A DNA stretch of 64,000 nucleotides from SW4 sp042466115 (GTDB lineage Bacteria > Pseudomonadota > Alphaproteobacteria > Rhodobacterales > Rhodobacteraceae). A program made the position numbers and the translations under genes. The DNA lies in assembly GCF_042466115.1 (NCBI RefSeq), contig NZ_JAXHBQ010000001.1, forward strand, positions 2,542,001-2,606,000. Direction: 5' to 3'. The notes beneath the pieces are model-generated. The model saw only the letters and a program-made list of their open reading frames with translations. It ran no database searches and was not told the DNA's origin. Within the stretch, counting starts at the first letter, position 1. Every line of letters begins with the position of its first letter. Positions 8,242 through 17,482 of the stretch are shown here, one piece after another.

Positions 8242-9819
8242 ATGGCAAAAATCGCCTTCATCCTGCTGTGTCACAAAGACCCCGATGCGATTATTCAGCA
8301 GGCGGAGCAGTTGACGGCTGTTGGTGACTACATGTCGATCCACTTTGACGCCAGCGCCCCGCGCGAGGCGTTTGCCAAGATCAGTGCCGCCCTCAAGGAC
8401 AATCGCAACGTCACATTCGCCAAAAAACGCATCAAATGCGGCTGGGGCGAATGGTCGCTGGTGCAGGCCACATTGCACGCGGTCGAAGCGGCGGTCGATG
8501 CCTTTCCGCGGGCCACGCATTTCTACATGGTGTCGGGTGATTGCATGGCCGTCAAATCGGCGCGCTATGCCAAGAACATTCTGGACAGTGACGATGTGGA
8601 TTACATCGAAAGCTTTGATTTTTTTGAAAGCGACTGGATCAAGACGGGGATGAAGGAAGAACGGCTGATTTATCGCCATTTCTTCAATGAACGCACGCAT
8701 AAGCGCATTTTCTATTGGTCGTGGTGGGCGCAGCGCAAACTGGGTTTGCAGCGCGAAATCCCAAGCGACATTCAGGTGATGATTGGCAGCCAGTGGTGGT
8801 GCCTGCGCCGCCGCACGGTCGAATGGATTTTGGACATGACCCGCAAGCGCAAGGACGTCATGCGCTTTTTCCGCACCACATGGATTCCGGATGAAACCTT
8901 TTTCCAGACCCTTGTGCGCCATCTGGTGCCGGAACATGAAATCAGGACGCGCACGCTGACGTTCTTGATGTTTTCCGACTACGGGATGCCGATCACGTTC
9001 TACAACGATCACTATGATCTGTTGTTGTCACAAGATTTCCTGTTTGCCCGCAAGATCAGCCCCGAGGCCAGGGATTTGAAAGACCGGCTGGGGCGGCTTT
9101 ATGCCTCGGACCGTGATGATTTCAAAATTTCGGACGAAGGGCGCGATCTGTTCAAGTTCCTGACGGGGCGCGGCAGAATCGGCCGGCGTTTCGCCCCGCG
9201 ATTCTGGGAGACCGAGGCATCACTGGGGCGCGAGCGCGAATTGCTGATTGTCGCCTGCAAGAAATGGCATGTGGCCAAGCGCCTGTTGGGGTCGATCAAG
9301 CACCATACCGATCTGCCCGCCATCGAATACCTGTTCAACGAAGAGGACACGCCCCTGCCTGATCTGGGCGGTATCCAATCGACGCTTGGCAAACGCACCC
9401 GCCACCGCCGCGCGCTGATGCGGATGCTGTTCGATTACTACGAAACCGACCGGCTGATCATCTGTCTGGACACGGCCAATCTTGATCTGATGCAGGATTT
9501 CATGTCGGACAGGTCCACCACCCGATTGTTGGAAATCGAATGCGAATTCAGCGACGAATACCTGATCGGCCACGCCATGCGGGTCGGGCTGGCGGGCGAA
9601 CAGACGCCGCCGGAAACGCTTGAACAGCTGTTGCCGACGATCCGCTATGATGTGGTCTATGAAAACGACAAGATCCGCGATGCGAATTTCCCCAACTACC
9701 TGCGCCTGCGCGAATTGGGTGGGGTTGATGAAAACACTGCCGTGCTGCGCGAATTCTTGACGGCGACTGACGAAGTTGCGCGTGGGATCGCCGAAACCCC
9801 CTATCTTTATGACGATTGA
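8242..9819 (+). CDS. GT14 (core-2/I-branching type) glycosyltransferase with C-terminal DUF5928-like domain
   Basis: 525 aa, start ATG 8242 (MAKIAFILLCHKDP). The N-terminal half has the family 14 pattern: ILLCHKDPDAII, HFDASAPREAF, YMVSGDCMAVKS, then SQWWCLRRRTVEWIL and PDETFFQTL, where the Asp-Glu pair is the likely catalytic site. From about residue 300 a second domain follows that in related proteins is called DUF5928 (assignment from memory). The enzyme probably adds a beta-1,6-linked amino sugar. It has no membrane segment. The pairing with the divergent sulfotransferase gene points to an exported or capsule-like glycan. Confidence 0.85.
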   Translation: MAKIAFILLCHKDPDAIIQQAEQLTAVGDYMSIHFDASAPREAFAKISAALKDNRNVTFAKKRIKCGWGEWSLVQATLHAVEAAVDAFPRATHFYMVSGDCMAVKSARYAKNILDSDDVDYIESFDFFESDWIKTGMKEERLIYRHFFNERTHKRIFYWSWWAQRKLGLQREIPSDIQVMIGSQWWCLRRRTVEWILDMTRKRKDVMRFFRTTWIPDETFFQTLVRHLVPEHEIRTRTLTFLMFSDYGMPITFYNDHYDLLLSQDFLFARKISPEARDLKDRLGRLYASDRDDFKISDEGRDLFKFLTGRGRIGRRFAPRFWETEASLGRERELLIVACKKWHVAKRLLGSIKHHTDLPAIEYLFNEEDTPLPDLGGIQSTLGKRTRHRRALMRMLFDYYETDRLIICLDTANLDLMQDFMSDRSTTRLLEIECEFSDEYLIGHAMRVGLAGEQTPPETLEQLLPTIRYDVVYENDKIRDANFPNYLRLRELGGVDENTAVLREFLTATDEVARGIAETPYLYDD

Positions 9820-9827
9820 GGTCTCTG

Positions 9828-10190
9828 ATGGACTATACTTACGACCCCGAAAACATCTTTGCGAAAATCCTGCGTGGCGACATTCCCAACCAGACCGTGT
9901 TCGAAAACGATCACGCGCTGGCGTTTCGCGATATTGCCCCGCAGGCGGCGGTGCATGTGCTGGTGATTCCCAAAGGGCCCTATGTCAGCCTTGATCATTT
10001 TGCCCGTGATGCCAGCGCCGATGAACAGGTCGGGTTCATGCAGGCGGTCGCGGCCGTGAGCGAAAGCGAAGGTGTCGATGCCGGTTTCCGCGCCATTGCC
10101 AACACCCGCAGCCACGGCGTGCAAGAGGTGCCACACTTCCACCTCCACATTCTTGGCGGGCAGCAGTTGGGGCCGATGTTGCCGAAATAG
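9828..10190 (+). CDS. HIT-family nucleotide-binding protein
   Basis: 120 aa from ATG 9828 (MDYTYDPENIFAKIL); the upstream in-frame start has no support. The histidine triad is HFHLHIL with His103, His105 and His107, preceded by NTRSHGVQEVPH. This is the HinT-like branch, purine nucleoside phosphoramidase or AMP-lysine hydrolase in characterised members. It follows the glycosyltransferase by 8 nt and ends 4 nt before the end of the opposing ABC ATPase gene. Confidence 0.93.
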   Translation: MDYTYDPENIFAKILRGDIPNQTVFENDHALAFRDIAPQAAVHVLVIPKGPYVSLDHFARDASADEQVGFMQAVAAVSESEGVDAGFRAIANTRSHGVQEVPHFHLHILGGQQLGPMLPK

Positions 10191-10194
10191 GGCG

Positions 10195-11124
10195 TCAGCG
10201 CCCCGATGTAAGCGACAGGAACACATCCTCAAGGTGAGGATCTTGGGTTTTGACGTCGCGGATCGTGATTCCGGCGGCGCGCACCCGATCAAGGATCGCA
10301 TCGGCAGGCGTGGTTTTCGTGCCGTAGGTAAAGACCAGCGCGCCGTCAGCCCGGAGGCTGGCGCTGATTTCGGCAGGCATGTCGGGCAGACTGGCGGGCC
10401 CGTCCGGCTGGATCACCATGGTTTTCGTATCAAGACGGCCCAGCAGGTTTGCCGTTGTATCGCGCACGATCATGTTGCCGTGGTTGATGATGGCGATCTC
10501 GTCGCACATGGCCTCGGCTTCTTCCAGATAGTGGGTGGTGAGGATGATGGTCATCCCGTCTTCGTTCAGTTTGCGCACGTTGGCCCACAGCATGTTGCGC
10601 AATTCGATATCGACACCGGCGGTGGGTTCATCAAGCACGAGGATTTGCGGCGAATGCACCAGCGCCTTGCCCAGCAAAAGGCGACGACGCATGCCGCCTG
10701 ACAGCGAACGGGCATAGGCTTCGGCCTTGTCGGTCAATCCGATGAGTTCGAGCAGTTCATCGGTGCGCCGCTGCGATTTGGGCACGCCATAAAGCCCCGC
10801 CTGCACATCAAGGCTGCCGCGCGGGGTAAAGAACGGATCAAGGTTGGGTTCCTGCGGCATGATGCCGATCGCGGCGCGCGACTGGCGCGGGTTGTCATCC
10901 TGATCGAACCCCCAGATGTTCACGGAACCTGCGGTTTTGACGACCAGTCCGGCAAGGATATTGATCAGCGTCGATTTGCCCGCACCGTTCGGCCCCAACA
11001 GCCCGAAAATCGACCCGCGCGGGATATTGAGGTTGATATCGTTCAGCGCATTCTTGGCCGCGGTGCGCCCGGTGGCGGCATATGTCTTGCATAGGCCCGT
11101 GATTTCGATGGCATTGTCCGTCAT
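10195..11124 (-). CDS. ABC transporter ATP-binding protein, NatA/YadG type
   Basis: 309 aa from ATG 11124 (MTDNAIEITGLCKTY). Walker A is GPNGAGKST, the signature LSGGMRRRLLLGKAL, and Walker B ILVLDEPTAG followed by the switch His in TTHYLEEAE. The roughly 80-residue C-terminal extension is typical of ATPases that pair with an ABC-2 permease. No permease gene lies next to it: the neighbours are a HIT protein (convergent) and a zinc-finger gene (divergent). The partner must be elsewhere or lost. Confidence 0.9.
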   Translation of the reverse strand: MTDNAIEITGLCKTYAATGRTAAKNALNDINLNIPRGSIFGLLGPNGAGKSTLINILAGLVVKTAGSVNIWGFDQDDNPRQSRAAIGIMPQEPNLDPFFTPRGSLDVQAGLYGVPKSQRRTDELLELIGLTDKAEAYARSLSGGMRRRLLLGKALVHSPQILVLDEPTAGVDIELRNMLWANVRKLNEDGMTIILTTHYLEEAEAMCDEIAIINHGNMIVRDTTANLLGRLDTKTMVIQPDGPASLPDMPAEISASLRADGALVFTYGTKTTPADAILDRVRAAGITIRDVKTQDPHLEDVFLSLTSGR

Positions 11125-11220
11125 GGCGCGTCGTTCCCGTCTTGCCCGCAACCGCTGTGGCGTTAGAATGGCTGCGAATGTAAGGCGGGCCTACCCCGCG
11201 ACAAGCCAAAGGTAAATCCC

Positions 11221-11400
11221 ATGACCCGACCCGCCCCCGAGACCAAGATCGTGCATGACTGGCGTGTGGCCTGTGACGGGGGAGAGGGCGCGCTGGGCCA
11301 CCCCCGCGTCTGGCTGCAAATCCCGCATGAGCATGGCTGGGTTGAATGCCCCTATTGTGATGCCAAGCTGGTTCACAAGGATTTCGAAGGCAAAGTGTGA
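11221..11400 (+). CDS. CHCC zinc-finger domain protein
   Basis: 59 aa: ATG 11221 to TGA 11400. The pattern is Cys in VACDGG, His in LGHPRVWLQIP, and ECPYCDAKLVH with two Cys, i.e. the four ligands of the NDUFS6-like zf-CHCC domain. Bacterial members are short free-standing proteins of unclear role; the eukaryotic relative is a complex I subunit. Its TGA overlaps the GTG start of the GNAT gene (GTGA), so the two are translated together. Confidence 0.88.
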   Translation: MTRPAPETKIVHDWRVACDGGEGALGHPRVWLQIPHEHGWVECPYCDAKLVHKDFEGKV

Positions 11401-11834
11401 CCCGCCTGACGATCCGGTCGGCAAGCATTGCGGACTTGGATGAAATGCGCGCAGTGTTTGACGCGGGTTATGCGCAAGCGCGTGCGGATATTCCGGATTT
11501 GCCGGATGTAACAGGCGGGCTGGCGGATGATCTGGTGCAGCAGACTTGTTTCGCGGCCCTTTGGGATGACGCGATTGTCGGCGGTTTGGTTCTGGGATTG
11601 CAGGATGATTACGGGCACCTGGTCAATGTGGCAGTGTCGCCTGATCACGGTGGCAAGGGTGTCGCCAGGGCGTTGATTACTGCGGCCGAGGATGCCTGTC
11701 GCGCGGCGGGTCTGCGCGAATTGCGGCTGGCGACCCATGTGAAGATGCCGCAGAATGTGGTGATCTATGGCCGGATGGGCTGGATCGAGACGGGCCGTGA
11801 TGACCGTAAGGTCGAGATGGTGAAACAGCTTTGA
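11397..11834 (+). CDS. GNAT-family N-acetyltransferase
   Basis: 145 aa from GTG 11397. The acetyl-CoA loop is visible in NVAVSPDHGGKGVARALITAAE, i.e. motif A (Q/R-x-x-G-x-G/A), and RLATHVKMPQNVVIYGRMGW is motif B. The acceptor is unknown. The start overlaps the zinc-finger stop by 4 nt, and its own stop overlaps a possible TTG start (11831) of polA, making an unusually tight zf-GNAT-polA string. Confidence 0.87.
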   Translation: MTRLTIRSASIADLDEMRAVFDAGYAQARADIPDLPDVTGGLADDLVQQTCFAALWDDAIVGGLVLGLQDDYGHLVNVAVSPDHGGKGVARALITAAEDACRAAGLRELRLATHVKMPQNVVIYGRMGWIETGRDDRKVEMVKQL

Positions 11835-11851
11835 CGACAACGGGGGCGGCT

Positions 11852-14656
11852 ATGAAAACGCAATTTGGCAAGGGCTGTCATCTGCATCTGATTGACGGAT
11901 CGGCGTTTATCTTTCGCGCTTATCACGCGTTGCCGCCGCTGACGCGCAAATCCGATGGCTTGCCGATTGGCGCGGTGTCGGGGTTTTGCAACATGTTGCA
12001 ACGCTATGTGGATGGCAACACCGGCAGTGATGTGACGCATGTGGCAGTGATTTTCGACAAGGGCAGCCATACCTTTCGCAACGACATGTATGATCTCTAC
12101 AAGGCCAACCGCGATGACATGCCCGAGGATTTGCGCCCGCAGATGCCGCTGACGCGGCGCGCTACGCAAGCGTTCAATATCGCCTGCGAGGAGATGGAGG
12201 GCTACGAGGCTGACGACATTATCGCCACCTTGGCCTGTCAGGCCCGCGACGCCGGTGGCCGTTGCACGATCATTTCCAGCGACAAGGACCTGATGCAACT
12301 GGTCGGTGACGGGGTTGTCATGCTGGATGCCATGAAAAACCGTGTGATTGACAGTGATGGTGTGGTCGAAAAGTTTGGTGTTGGCCCTGACCGTGTGGTC
12401 GATGTGCAGGCATTGGCGGGGGATTCTGTCGATAACGTGCCCGGTGCGCCGGGAATTGGTATCAAGACGGCGGCGTTGTTGATCAACGAATACGGCGATC
12501 TTGATACCCTGCTGGCCCGCGCGGGCGAGATCAAGCAGCCCAAGCGCCGCGAAAGCCTGATCGAGAACGAGGAACAGATCAGGCTGTCCAAGCGCCTTGT
12601 GCAGCTGGATTGCGAAACGCCGATCACGTTCACGCTTGACGATCTGGAAGTGCGCGACCCTGATCCTGAGGTGTTGCTGGGGTTCCTTGCAGAAATGGAG
12701 TTCCGCACGATCGTCAAACGGATTTCCGACAAGCTGGGCGTCGAAGCCCCTGCGGTGCCCGACACCACACCCGAAGGGGCGAACCCGCCTGGCCTTGAGG
12801 CTAAGCAGGTGCCGTTTGACGCAGAAAAATACGAATGGGTCCGCGACAGCGCCGCGTTGCAGGTCTGGATTGATCGCGCCTATGAACGCGGTGTTGTTGC
12901 CGTTGATACGGAAACCACCGGCCTTAATGAAATGCGCGTCGATCTGGTGGGGATTTCGCTGTGCGTGAACGCTGGCGAGGCCTGTTACATCCCGCTGATC
13001 CACAAGGCGGGCGGCGCGGATGATCTGTTTGGCAGCGATGAACTGGCCGAAGGGCAAATGGGCGTTGAGGAATGCATCGACCTACTGCGCCCGATGCTGG
13101 AGGACGACAGCATCCTGAAAATCGGCCAGAACATGAAATACGACGCCAAGATTTTTCGCCGATATGGCGTGAACGTGGCACCCTTTGATGACACGATGCT
13201 GATGTCTTATGCGCTGAACGCGGGGCTGCATAATCACGGGATGGATGCCCTAAGCGAACGCTATCTGTCGCATACACCGATCCCGATCAAGCCGCTGTTG
13301 GGCACCGGTAAATCGGCCATCACCTTTGACCGTGTGCCCGTGGACGAGGCTGTGAGATATGCCGCCGAGGACGCCGATATTACCCTGCGCCTGTGGGAAG
13401 TATTCAAGCCGCAGTTGCACCAGACACAGGTGACGACGGTTTACGAGACACTTGAGCGCCCGCTGTCGCCCGTGCTGGCAACGATGGAAATGCACGGGAT
13501 CAAGGTGGACCGCGATACGCTGTCGCGCATGTCCAATGCGTTCGCGCAGAAAATGGCGGGACTTGAGGCGGAAATTCACGAACTCGCGGGGCGGTCGTTC
13601 AACGTGGGATCGCCCAAGCAATTGGGTGAAATACTGTTTGACGAGATGGGGATCGAGGGCGGCAAAAAGGGCAAGACAGGCGCCTATGCCACCGGCGCGG
13701 ATGTGCTTGAGGATCTGGCGACAGAACATGACCTGCCCGCGCGGGTGCTGGACTGGCGCCAGCTGTCAAAGTTGAAATCGACTTATACGGATGCCTTGCA
13801 GGACCACATCAACCCCGACACGGGTCGCGTGCATACGTCATACGTGCAGACGGGGGCCAACACGGGGCGGTTGGCCTCGACCGATCCGAACCTGCAAAAC
13901 ATTCCCGTGCGCACCGAGGAAGGGCGGCGCATTCGCGAGGCTTTTGTGGCGGATGAAGGCAAGGTGCTGGTGTCGCTGGATTACAGCCAGATTGAATTGC
14001 GCATTCTGGCCCATGTGGCGGGCATCGATGCGATGAAACAGGCTTTCAAGGATGGGCACGACATTCACGCGATGACGGCCTCGGAAATGTTCGACGTGCC
14101 GCTGGACGAAATGACGCCGGATGTACGCCGCAAGGCCAAGGCGATCAATTTCGGGGTGATCTACGGGATTTCCGGTTTTGGTCTGGCCCGTAATCTGCGC
14201 ATTCCACGCAGCGAGGCACAGGGGTTCATTGACCGCTATTTCGAACGCTTCCCCGGCATCCGCACCTATATGGACGACACCGTGAAATTCGCCAAAGACA
14301 ACGGCTATGTCCAAACGCTGTTTGGACGCAAGATCCACACACCCGAGATTAACGCCAAAGGGCCGGGCGCAGGATTTGCCAAACGCGCCGCGATCAACGC
14401 GCCCATCCAGGGCACGGCCGCCGATGTGATCCGGCGCGCGATGATCCGGATGCCTGATGCGATTGCCGGACAGCCCGCCAAGATGTTGCTGCAGGTCCAC
14501 GACGAACTGCTGTTCGAGGTCGAGGACGGGGCGCAAGACGCCCTGATCGCAACAGCGCGCGAAGTGATGGAAAACGCGGCTGATCCGGCGGTGAAAATCG
14601 ACGTGCCGTTGATTGTTGACGCAGGACAGGGCGCGAATTGGGCCGAGGCGCACTAG
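11852..14656 (+). CDS. polA: DNA polymerase I
   Basis: 934 aa from ATG 11852; a TTG at 11831 overlapping the previous stop is a possible longer start. Residues 1-300 form the 5'-nuclease (FEN) domain (LIDGSAFIFRAYHALPP, DLMQLVGDGV). The 3'-5' exonuclease domain keeps its metal ligands Asp352 and Glu354 in VDTETTG, with NMKYDAKI and YAAEDADI following, so proofreading should be active. The polymerase domain has motif A VSLDYSQIELR (Asp710), motif B RRKAKAINFGVIYG and motif C VHDELLF (Asp884). It fills repair gaps and removes RNA primers. Confidence 0.97.
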   Translation: MKTQFGKGCHLHLIDGSAFIFRAYHALPPLTRKSDGLPIGAVSGFCNMLQRYVDGNTGSDVTHVAVIFDKGSHTFRNDMYDLYKANRDDMPEDLRPQMPLTRRATQAFNIACEEMEGYEADDIIATLACQARDAGGRCTIISSDKDLMQLVGDGVVMLDAMKNRVIDSDGVVEKFGVGPDRVVDVQALAGDSVDNVPGAPGIGIKTAALLINEYGDLDTLLARAGEIKQPKRRESLIENEEQIRLSKRLVQLDCETPITFTLDDLEVRDPDPEVLLGFLAEMEFRTIVKRISDKLGVEAPAVPDTTPEGANPPGLEAKQVPFDAEKYEWVRDSAALQVWIDRAYERGVVAVDTETTGLNEMRVDLVGISLCVNAGEACYIPLIHKAGGADDLFGSDELAEGQMGVEECIDLLRPMLEDDSILKIGQNMKYDAKIFRRYGVNVAPFDDTMLMSYALNAGLHNHGMDALSERYLSHTPIPIKPLLGTGKSAITFDRVPVDEAVRYAAEDADITLRLWEVFKPQLHQTQVTTVYETLERPLSPVLATMEMHGIKVDRDTLSRMSNAFAQKMAGLEAEIHELAGRSFNVGSPKQLGEILFDEMGIEGGKKGKTGAYATGADVLEDLATEHDLPARVLDWRQLSKLKSTYTDALQDHINPDTGRVHTSYVQTGANTGRLASTDPNLQNIPVRTEEGRRIREAFVADEGKVLVSLDYSQIELRILAHVAGIDAMKQAFKDGHDIHAMTASEMFDVPLDEMTPDVRRKAKAINFGVIYGISGFGLARNLRIPRSEAQGFIDRYFERFPGIRTYMDDTVKFAKDNGYVQTLFGRKIHTPEINAKGPGAGFAKRAAINAPIQGTAADVIRRAMIRMPDAIAGQPAKMLLQVHDELLFEVEDGAQDALIATAREVMENAADPAVKIDVPLIVDAGQGANWAEAH

Positions 14657-14746
14657 GGACAATGGGCGCGGCCGGAAACGGAACGATGTGCGCTTCGCGG
14701 ACTTAGTGTGAATTCGCTGCGGGCGCGCCAAGGGCTGCTTTAACAA

Positions 14747-15625
14747 TCACCTCTGGCTCAGCGCATCCAACGCAAGATGAATAAGGCCATGCTTTGGGGC
14801 ATTGGCTGGCCAAGCTGCGAAGACATCAATAGCGCGCAACTTCCAATTGGGCAGAACGTATATCATTGATCCAGCTTCCACGTCTTGTCGGGCCAGAAAA
14901 TCCGGAACGATAGCAAGTCCCGCGCCCGCACGAGCCAGGCGATAGAGTGCCTGGGCATCGTTTGCAAAGATGTGCGCTTCTGGTTTGATGGTTGCTTGAA
15001 TGCCGCCAGATTTATCGAACTCTAAGGGCACGTTTTGCGCAGGTGTCAGAGCCAGCCAGTCCCAACCAATCAGGTCTTTTGGGTCATTTGGAACCGGTCG
15101 TGATGCGAGGTAGTCAGCAGACCCGACCAACATACGCTCGACCGAAAACAGTTTGCGCGAAGTCGATGAGTGTTTGGCCTTTGGTCCCATTCGGATCGCA
15201 ATATCGAAGCCGTCATCTATGAGCGCACGCCGCGTGTCCGAGAAGTCCAGAAACAATTTGATCCGAGGGTATGTCTTGGAAAAAGCGGCGATTTGCGCTG
15301 TGAAATGCGATTGCGACAGGACAGACGGAATGGTGACGCGCAGCTCTCCACTTGGCGCACTTGCGGAAACCGACAGATCAACCAATTCGCCTTCAACGGC
15401 CTCCAGCATCTTGCGCGTCGCGGCCAGTAACCTGTGACCCTCCGATGTCAGCGTCAGCTTTCGGGTTGAGCGATAGATCAATGCGACGCCAAGGTTTTCC
15501 TCAAGCTGCGAGATATGGTGACTGACCACCGACGGTGACAGCCGAAGTTCCCGCGCCGCGCCACGGAATGACCCGTGGTCAATCGTCTTTGCGAATATTG
15601 CCATCTGGCGCAGTCGGTCGATCAT
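14747..15625 (-). CDS. LysR-family transcriptional regulator
   Basis: 292 aa. The N-terminal winged HTH reads FAKTIDHGSFRGAARELRLSPSVVSHHISQLEENLG, quoted here in part; the rest is the periplasmic-binding-like effector domain. It is divergently transcribed from three small exported-protein genes (15755-17349) across a 129-nt AT-rich spacer, the usual arrangement for a LysR regulator and its target. The ligand is not predictable. No clear T-N11-A box could be singled out by eye. Confidence 0.92.
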   Translation of the reverse strand: MIDRLRQMAIFAKTIDHGSFRGAARELRLSPSVVSHHISQLEENLGVALIYRSTRKLTLTSEGHRLLAATRKMLEAVEGELVDLSVSASAPSGELRVTIPSVLSQSHFTAQIAAFSKTYPRIKLFLDFSDTRRALIDDGFDIAIRMGPKAKHSSTSRKLFSVERMLVGSADYLASRPVPNDPKDLIGWDWLALTPAQNVPLEFDKSGGIQATIKPEAHIFANDAQALYRLARAGAGLAIVPDFLARQDVEAGSMIYVLPNWKLRAIDVFAAWPANAPKHGLIHLALDALSQR

Positions 15626-15754
15626 AATGTCAAATATCCGAACAGTTAAATCTATTTATCCCATCTTATGATTGTATCTGGATTTGTCCATCTTGGATGC
15701 ACAGCGCTCGCGACCCCGTGACGCATAGTCATTTATCGACCAGGAGACGTAACC

Positions 15755-16234
15755 ATGAACGCGTTCCGAACAACTCTCGCAGCGGCCTCACTTGGCCTCG
15801 CATCCATCGCAACAACTGCCGCAGCCGACGACACGGCCACTGTGCAAACCTTCTACGACTTGCTCAGCAATCCAGGTTCCGAAGAACTGGCAGCATCATT
15901 CCTGGCGGTCACTTCCGAGGGCTGGGAAAGCGTTGGAAACTACTCTGGTGAAAACGAAACACGCGAAGAGTTCGTCGGTCAGATGGGCTTCTTCAGCCAG
16001 CTCATTCCCGACCTCGACTGGTCCGTTCAAGCCATGCATCAGGACGGTGATTTCGTGACCGTTCGCAGCCGTGCAACGGGAACGCCGACGGGCCCGTTCT
16101 TTGGTGTTGATGGTGAAGGGCGCAGCTTTGACATCCTGACCATCGATATCCACGAGCTGGACGATGGCGTTATTGTCCGCACCTATCACGTCGAAGACTG
16201 GGCCAGCGCCTTGCAGCAGCTTTCCGGCCAGTAA
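15755..16234 (+). CDS. Exported SnoaL-like / ester cyclase family protein
   Basis: 159 aa. A Sec signal (MNAFRTTLAAASLGLASIATTAAA, shortened) is followed by a SnoaL/NTF2-like cone fold: TVQTFYDLLSNPGS, then LIPDLDWSVQAMHQDGD and a final VEDWASALQQL. Members catalyse aldol-type cyclisation or bind small hydrophobic ligands; many in this subgroup have no known reaction. It is the first of three short genes divergent from the LysR gene, all with export signals, suggesting a periplasmic detoxification or stress function. Confidence 0.8.
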   Translation: MNAFRTTLAAASLGLASIATTAAADDTATVQTFYDLLSNPGSEELAASFLAVTSEGWESVGNYSGENETREEFVGQMGFFSQLIPDLDWSVQAMHQDGDFVTVRSRATGTPTGPFFGVDGEGRSFDILTIDIHELDDGVIVRTYHVEDWASALQQLSGQ

Positions 16235-16260
16235 TCATCACCCAAGATTGGATTATCCCT

Positions 16261-16755
16261 ATGGATCGACGACAACTTCTCACCGCATCGGCGGCCGCCG
16301 CAACGGGGCTCGCCCTTTCCGCGCCAGCAAGCGCGCAAACTTCAGATGATGAGACCCAAGCATCTTTTGATACGGTCATGGCCTTCATGGGGGCCATGGG
16401 CGGCGGAGACATCGACAGCATGGGCGGGCTTATGGCGGATGACATGGTCTGGCAAAACGAAGGCGACCCCGACCTTCCATGGATTGGCACGTGGGAAGGC
16501 AAGGAGACGATCTTTGGCTTCTTGGGTGATTTCTCGCAGAATGTTCAGGTGACCCATTGGGAAAACCAGGATGCCTTCGCGTCTGGTAACACAGTGGCCG
16601 TGTTTGGTCGGATGAAATTGCTGCTGACAGGATCAGGCGCAGAAACGGACGAATTCACCTTTGCCTTGCGGGCCAAGGTGCACGACGGTCAGGTCGTGCT
16701 TTGGAACTGGTTCGAGGACACCTACGCTGTGAGCCAAGCCTTTCACGCTACCTAA
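16261..16755 (+). CDS. Exported NTF2-like (SnoaL) protein
   Basis: 164 aa. The N-terminus MDRRQLLTASAAAATGLALS has a twin-arginine-like RR pair and ends in APASAQ, so Tat or Sec export is likely. The mature part is an NTF2-like fold (DTVMAFMGAMGGGDIDSM, MLADDMVW-type segment LMADDMVWQNEG, WENQDAFASGN). It is probably a paralogue of the preceding gene in fold rather than in sequence. It follows that gene by 26 nt. Confidence 0.78.
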   Translation: MDRRQLLTASAAAATGLALSAPASAQTSDDETQASFDTVMAFMGAMGGGDIDSMGGLMADDMVWQNEGDPDLPWIGTWEGKETIFGFLGDFSQNVQVTHWENQDAFASGNTVAVFGRMKLLLTGSGAETDEFTFALRAKVHDGQVVLWNWFEDTYAVSQAFHAT

Positions 16756-16800
16756 GGCACTCTCAATCAACGCTGCGGCCGGGATCATAAGGATTTTAAC

Positions 16801-17349
16801 ATGACGACGTTTCCAAAACTGTGTTTGATATCGGCCGTCGCTTCCATGCTGGTTATGGCTGCGCCTGCACTCGCCCAAGACAGTGCCTTCCCTATGCGTG
16901 ACGCCCCTCGGCCTGAGACAACGAACGGGGTGCCGCATGTGCAGATCGATGTGCAGGCAATCCCTGAACTGTCAGAAGAAATGCTGCGTCAGGTCGCAGA
17001 GTTTCCCGGAGTTGTGCTCGGGGCGACCCGTGTGTCACTTCCCGGTGCCGTTGGATTTCAACTTGGGAGTGATGTCCCAATAGCCCGACCGCAAGCCATT
17101 GTCGGGGGTCGCGAGTTTGCGCATCTTCATCCTGATGGCAGCCTTCATGCGTCGCTCCACCCGGAAACAGCTCGCGCCGCAATAGATGCTGGTTGGGCCG
17201 TGGCACATCCGTGGGCCGATCAACGCGTAGGCTGGGAAGGGTTCGTAATGATCTACACCCCGACCACCGAAGCCGAATTGGACGTGGTGATTCATCTGGT
17301 GCGTGGGTCGTATACCTATATCACAGGCGAGTTGTTGCCCGGAAAGTAA
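16801..17349 (+). CDS. Exported DUF5519 ('luciferase domain') protein
   Basis: 182 aa. Signal peptide to about residue 26 (APALAQ). The C-terminal region has the family pattern GGREFAHLHPDGSLHASLHPE, quoted in part, then AGWAVAHPW, known from DUF5519 proteins that carry the misleading name luciferase family. No catalytic role is established. It is the third gene of the LysR-linked exported set, 45 nt after the NTF2-like gene. Confidence 0.75.
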   Translation: MTTFPKLCLISAVASMLVMAAPALAQDSAFPMRDAPRPETTNGVPHVQIDVQAIPELSEEMLRQVAEFPGVVLGATRVSLPGAVGFQLGSDVPIARPQAIVGGREFAHLHPDGSLHASLHPETARAAIDAGWAVAHPWADQRVGWEGFVMIYTPTTEAELDVVIHLVRGSYTYITGELLPGK

Positions 17350-17482
17350 CGATAGCAGCCATTGGTGCAACGTGCAGCAAGGGTCAATGTGGGCTCAAAA
17401 CCGCCATGCCATCCCCTCCGTAGGACGCGTCCACGATGAAATCGACCTTCATTTCGGGGTGGCACCATTTTCTACAACACGC

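Noticed and set aside
11765..13057. A 430-codon minus-strand frame opposite the start of polA
   Set aside because: polA on the plus strand shows every polymerase motif; the antisense frame is Arg/His-rich and featureless.
15626..15754. LysR binding box (T-N11-A) between the LysR gene and the exported set
   Set aside because: The spacer is AT-rich and several T-N11-A pairs exist, none symmetric enough to single out.
17350..17482. Possible small gene between the DUF5519 gene and the alpha/beta hydrolase
   Set aside because: No frame with a ribosome site or coherent hydrophobicity; treated as convergent intergenic sequence.
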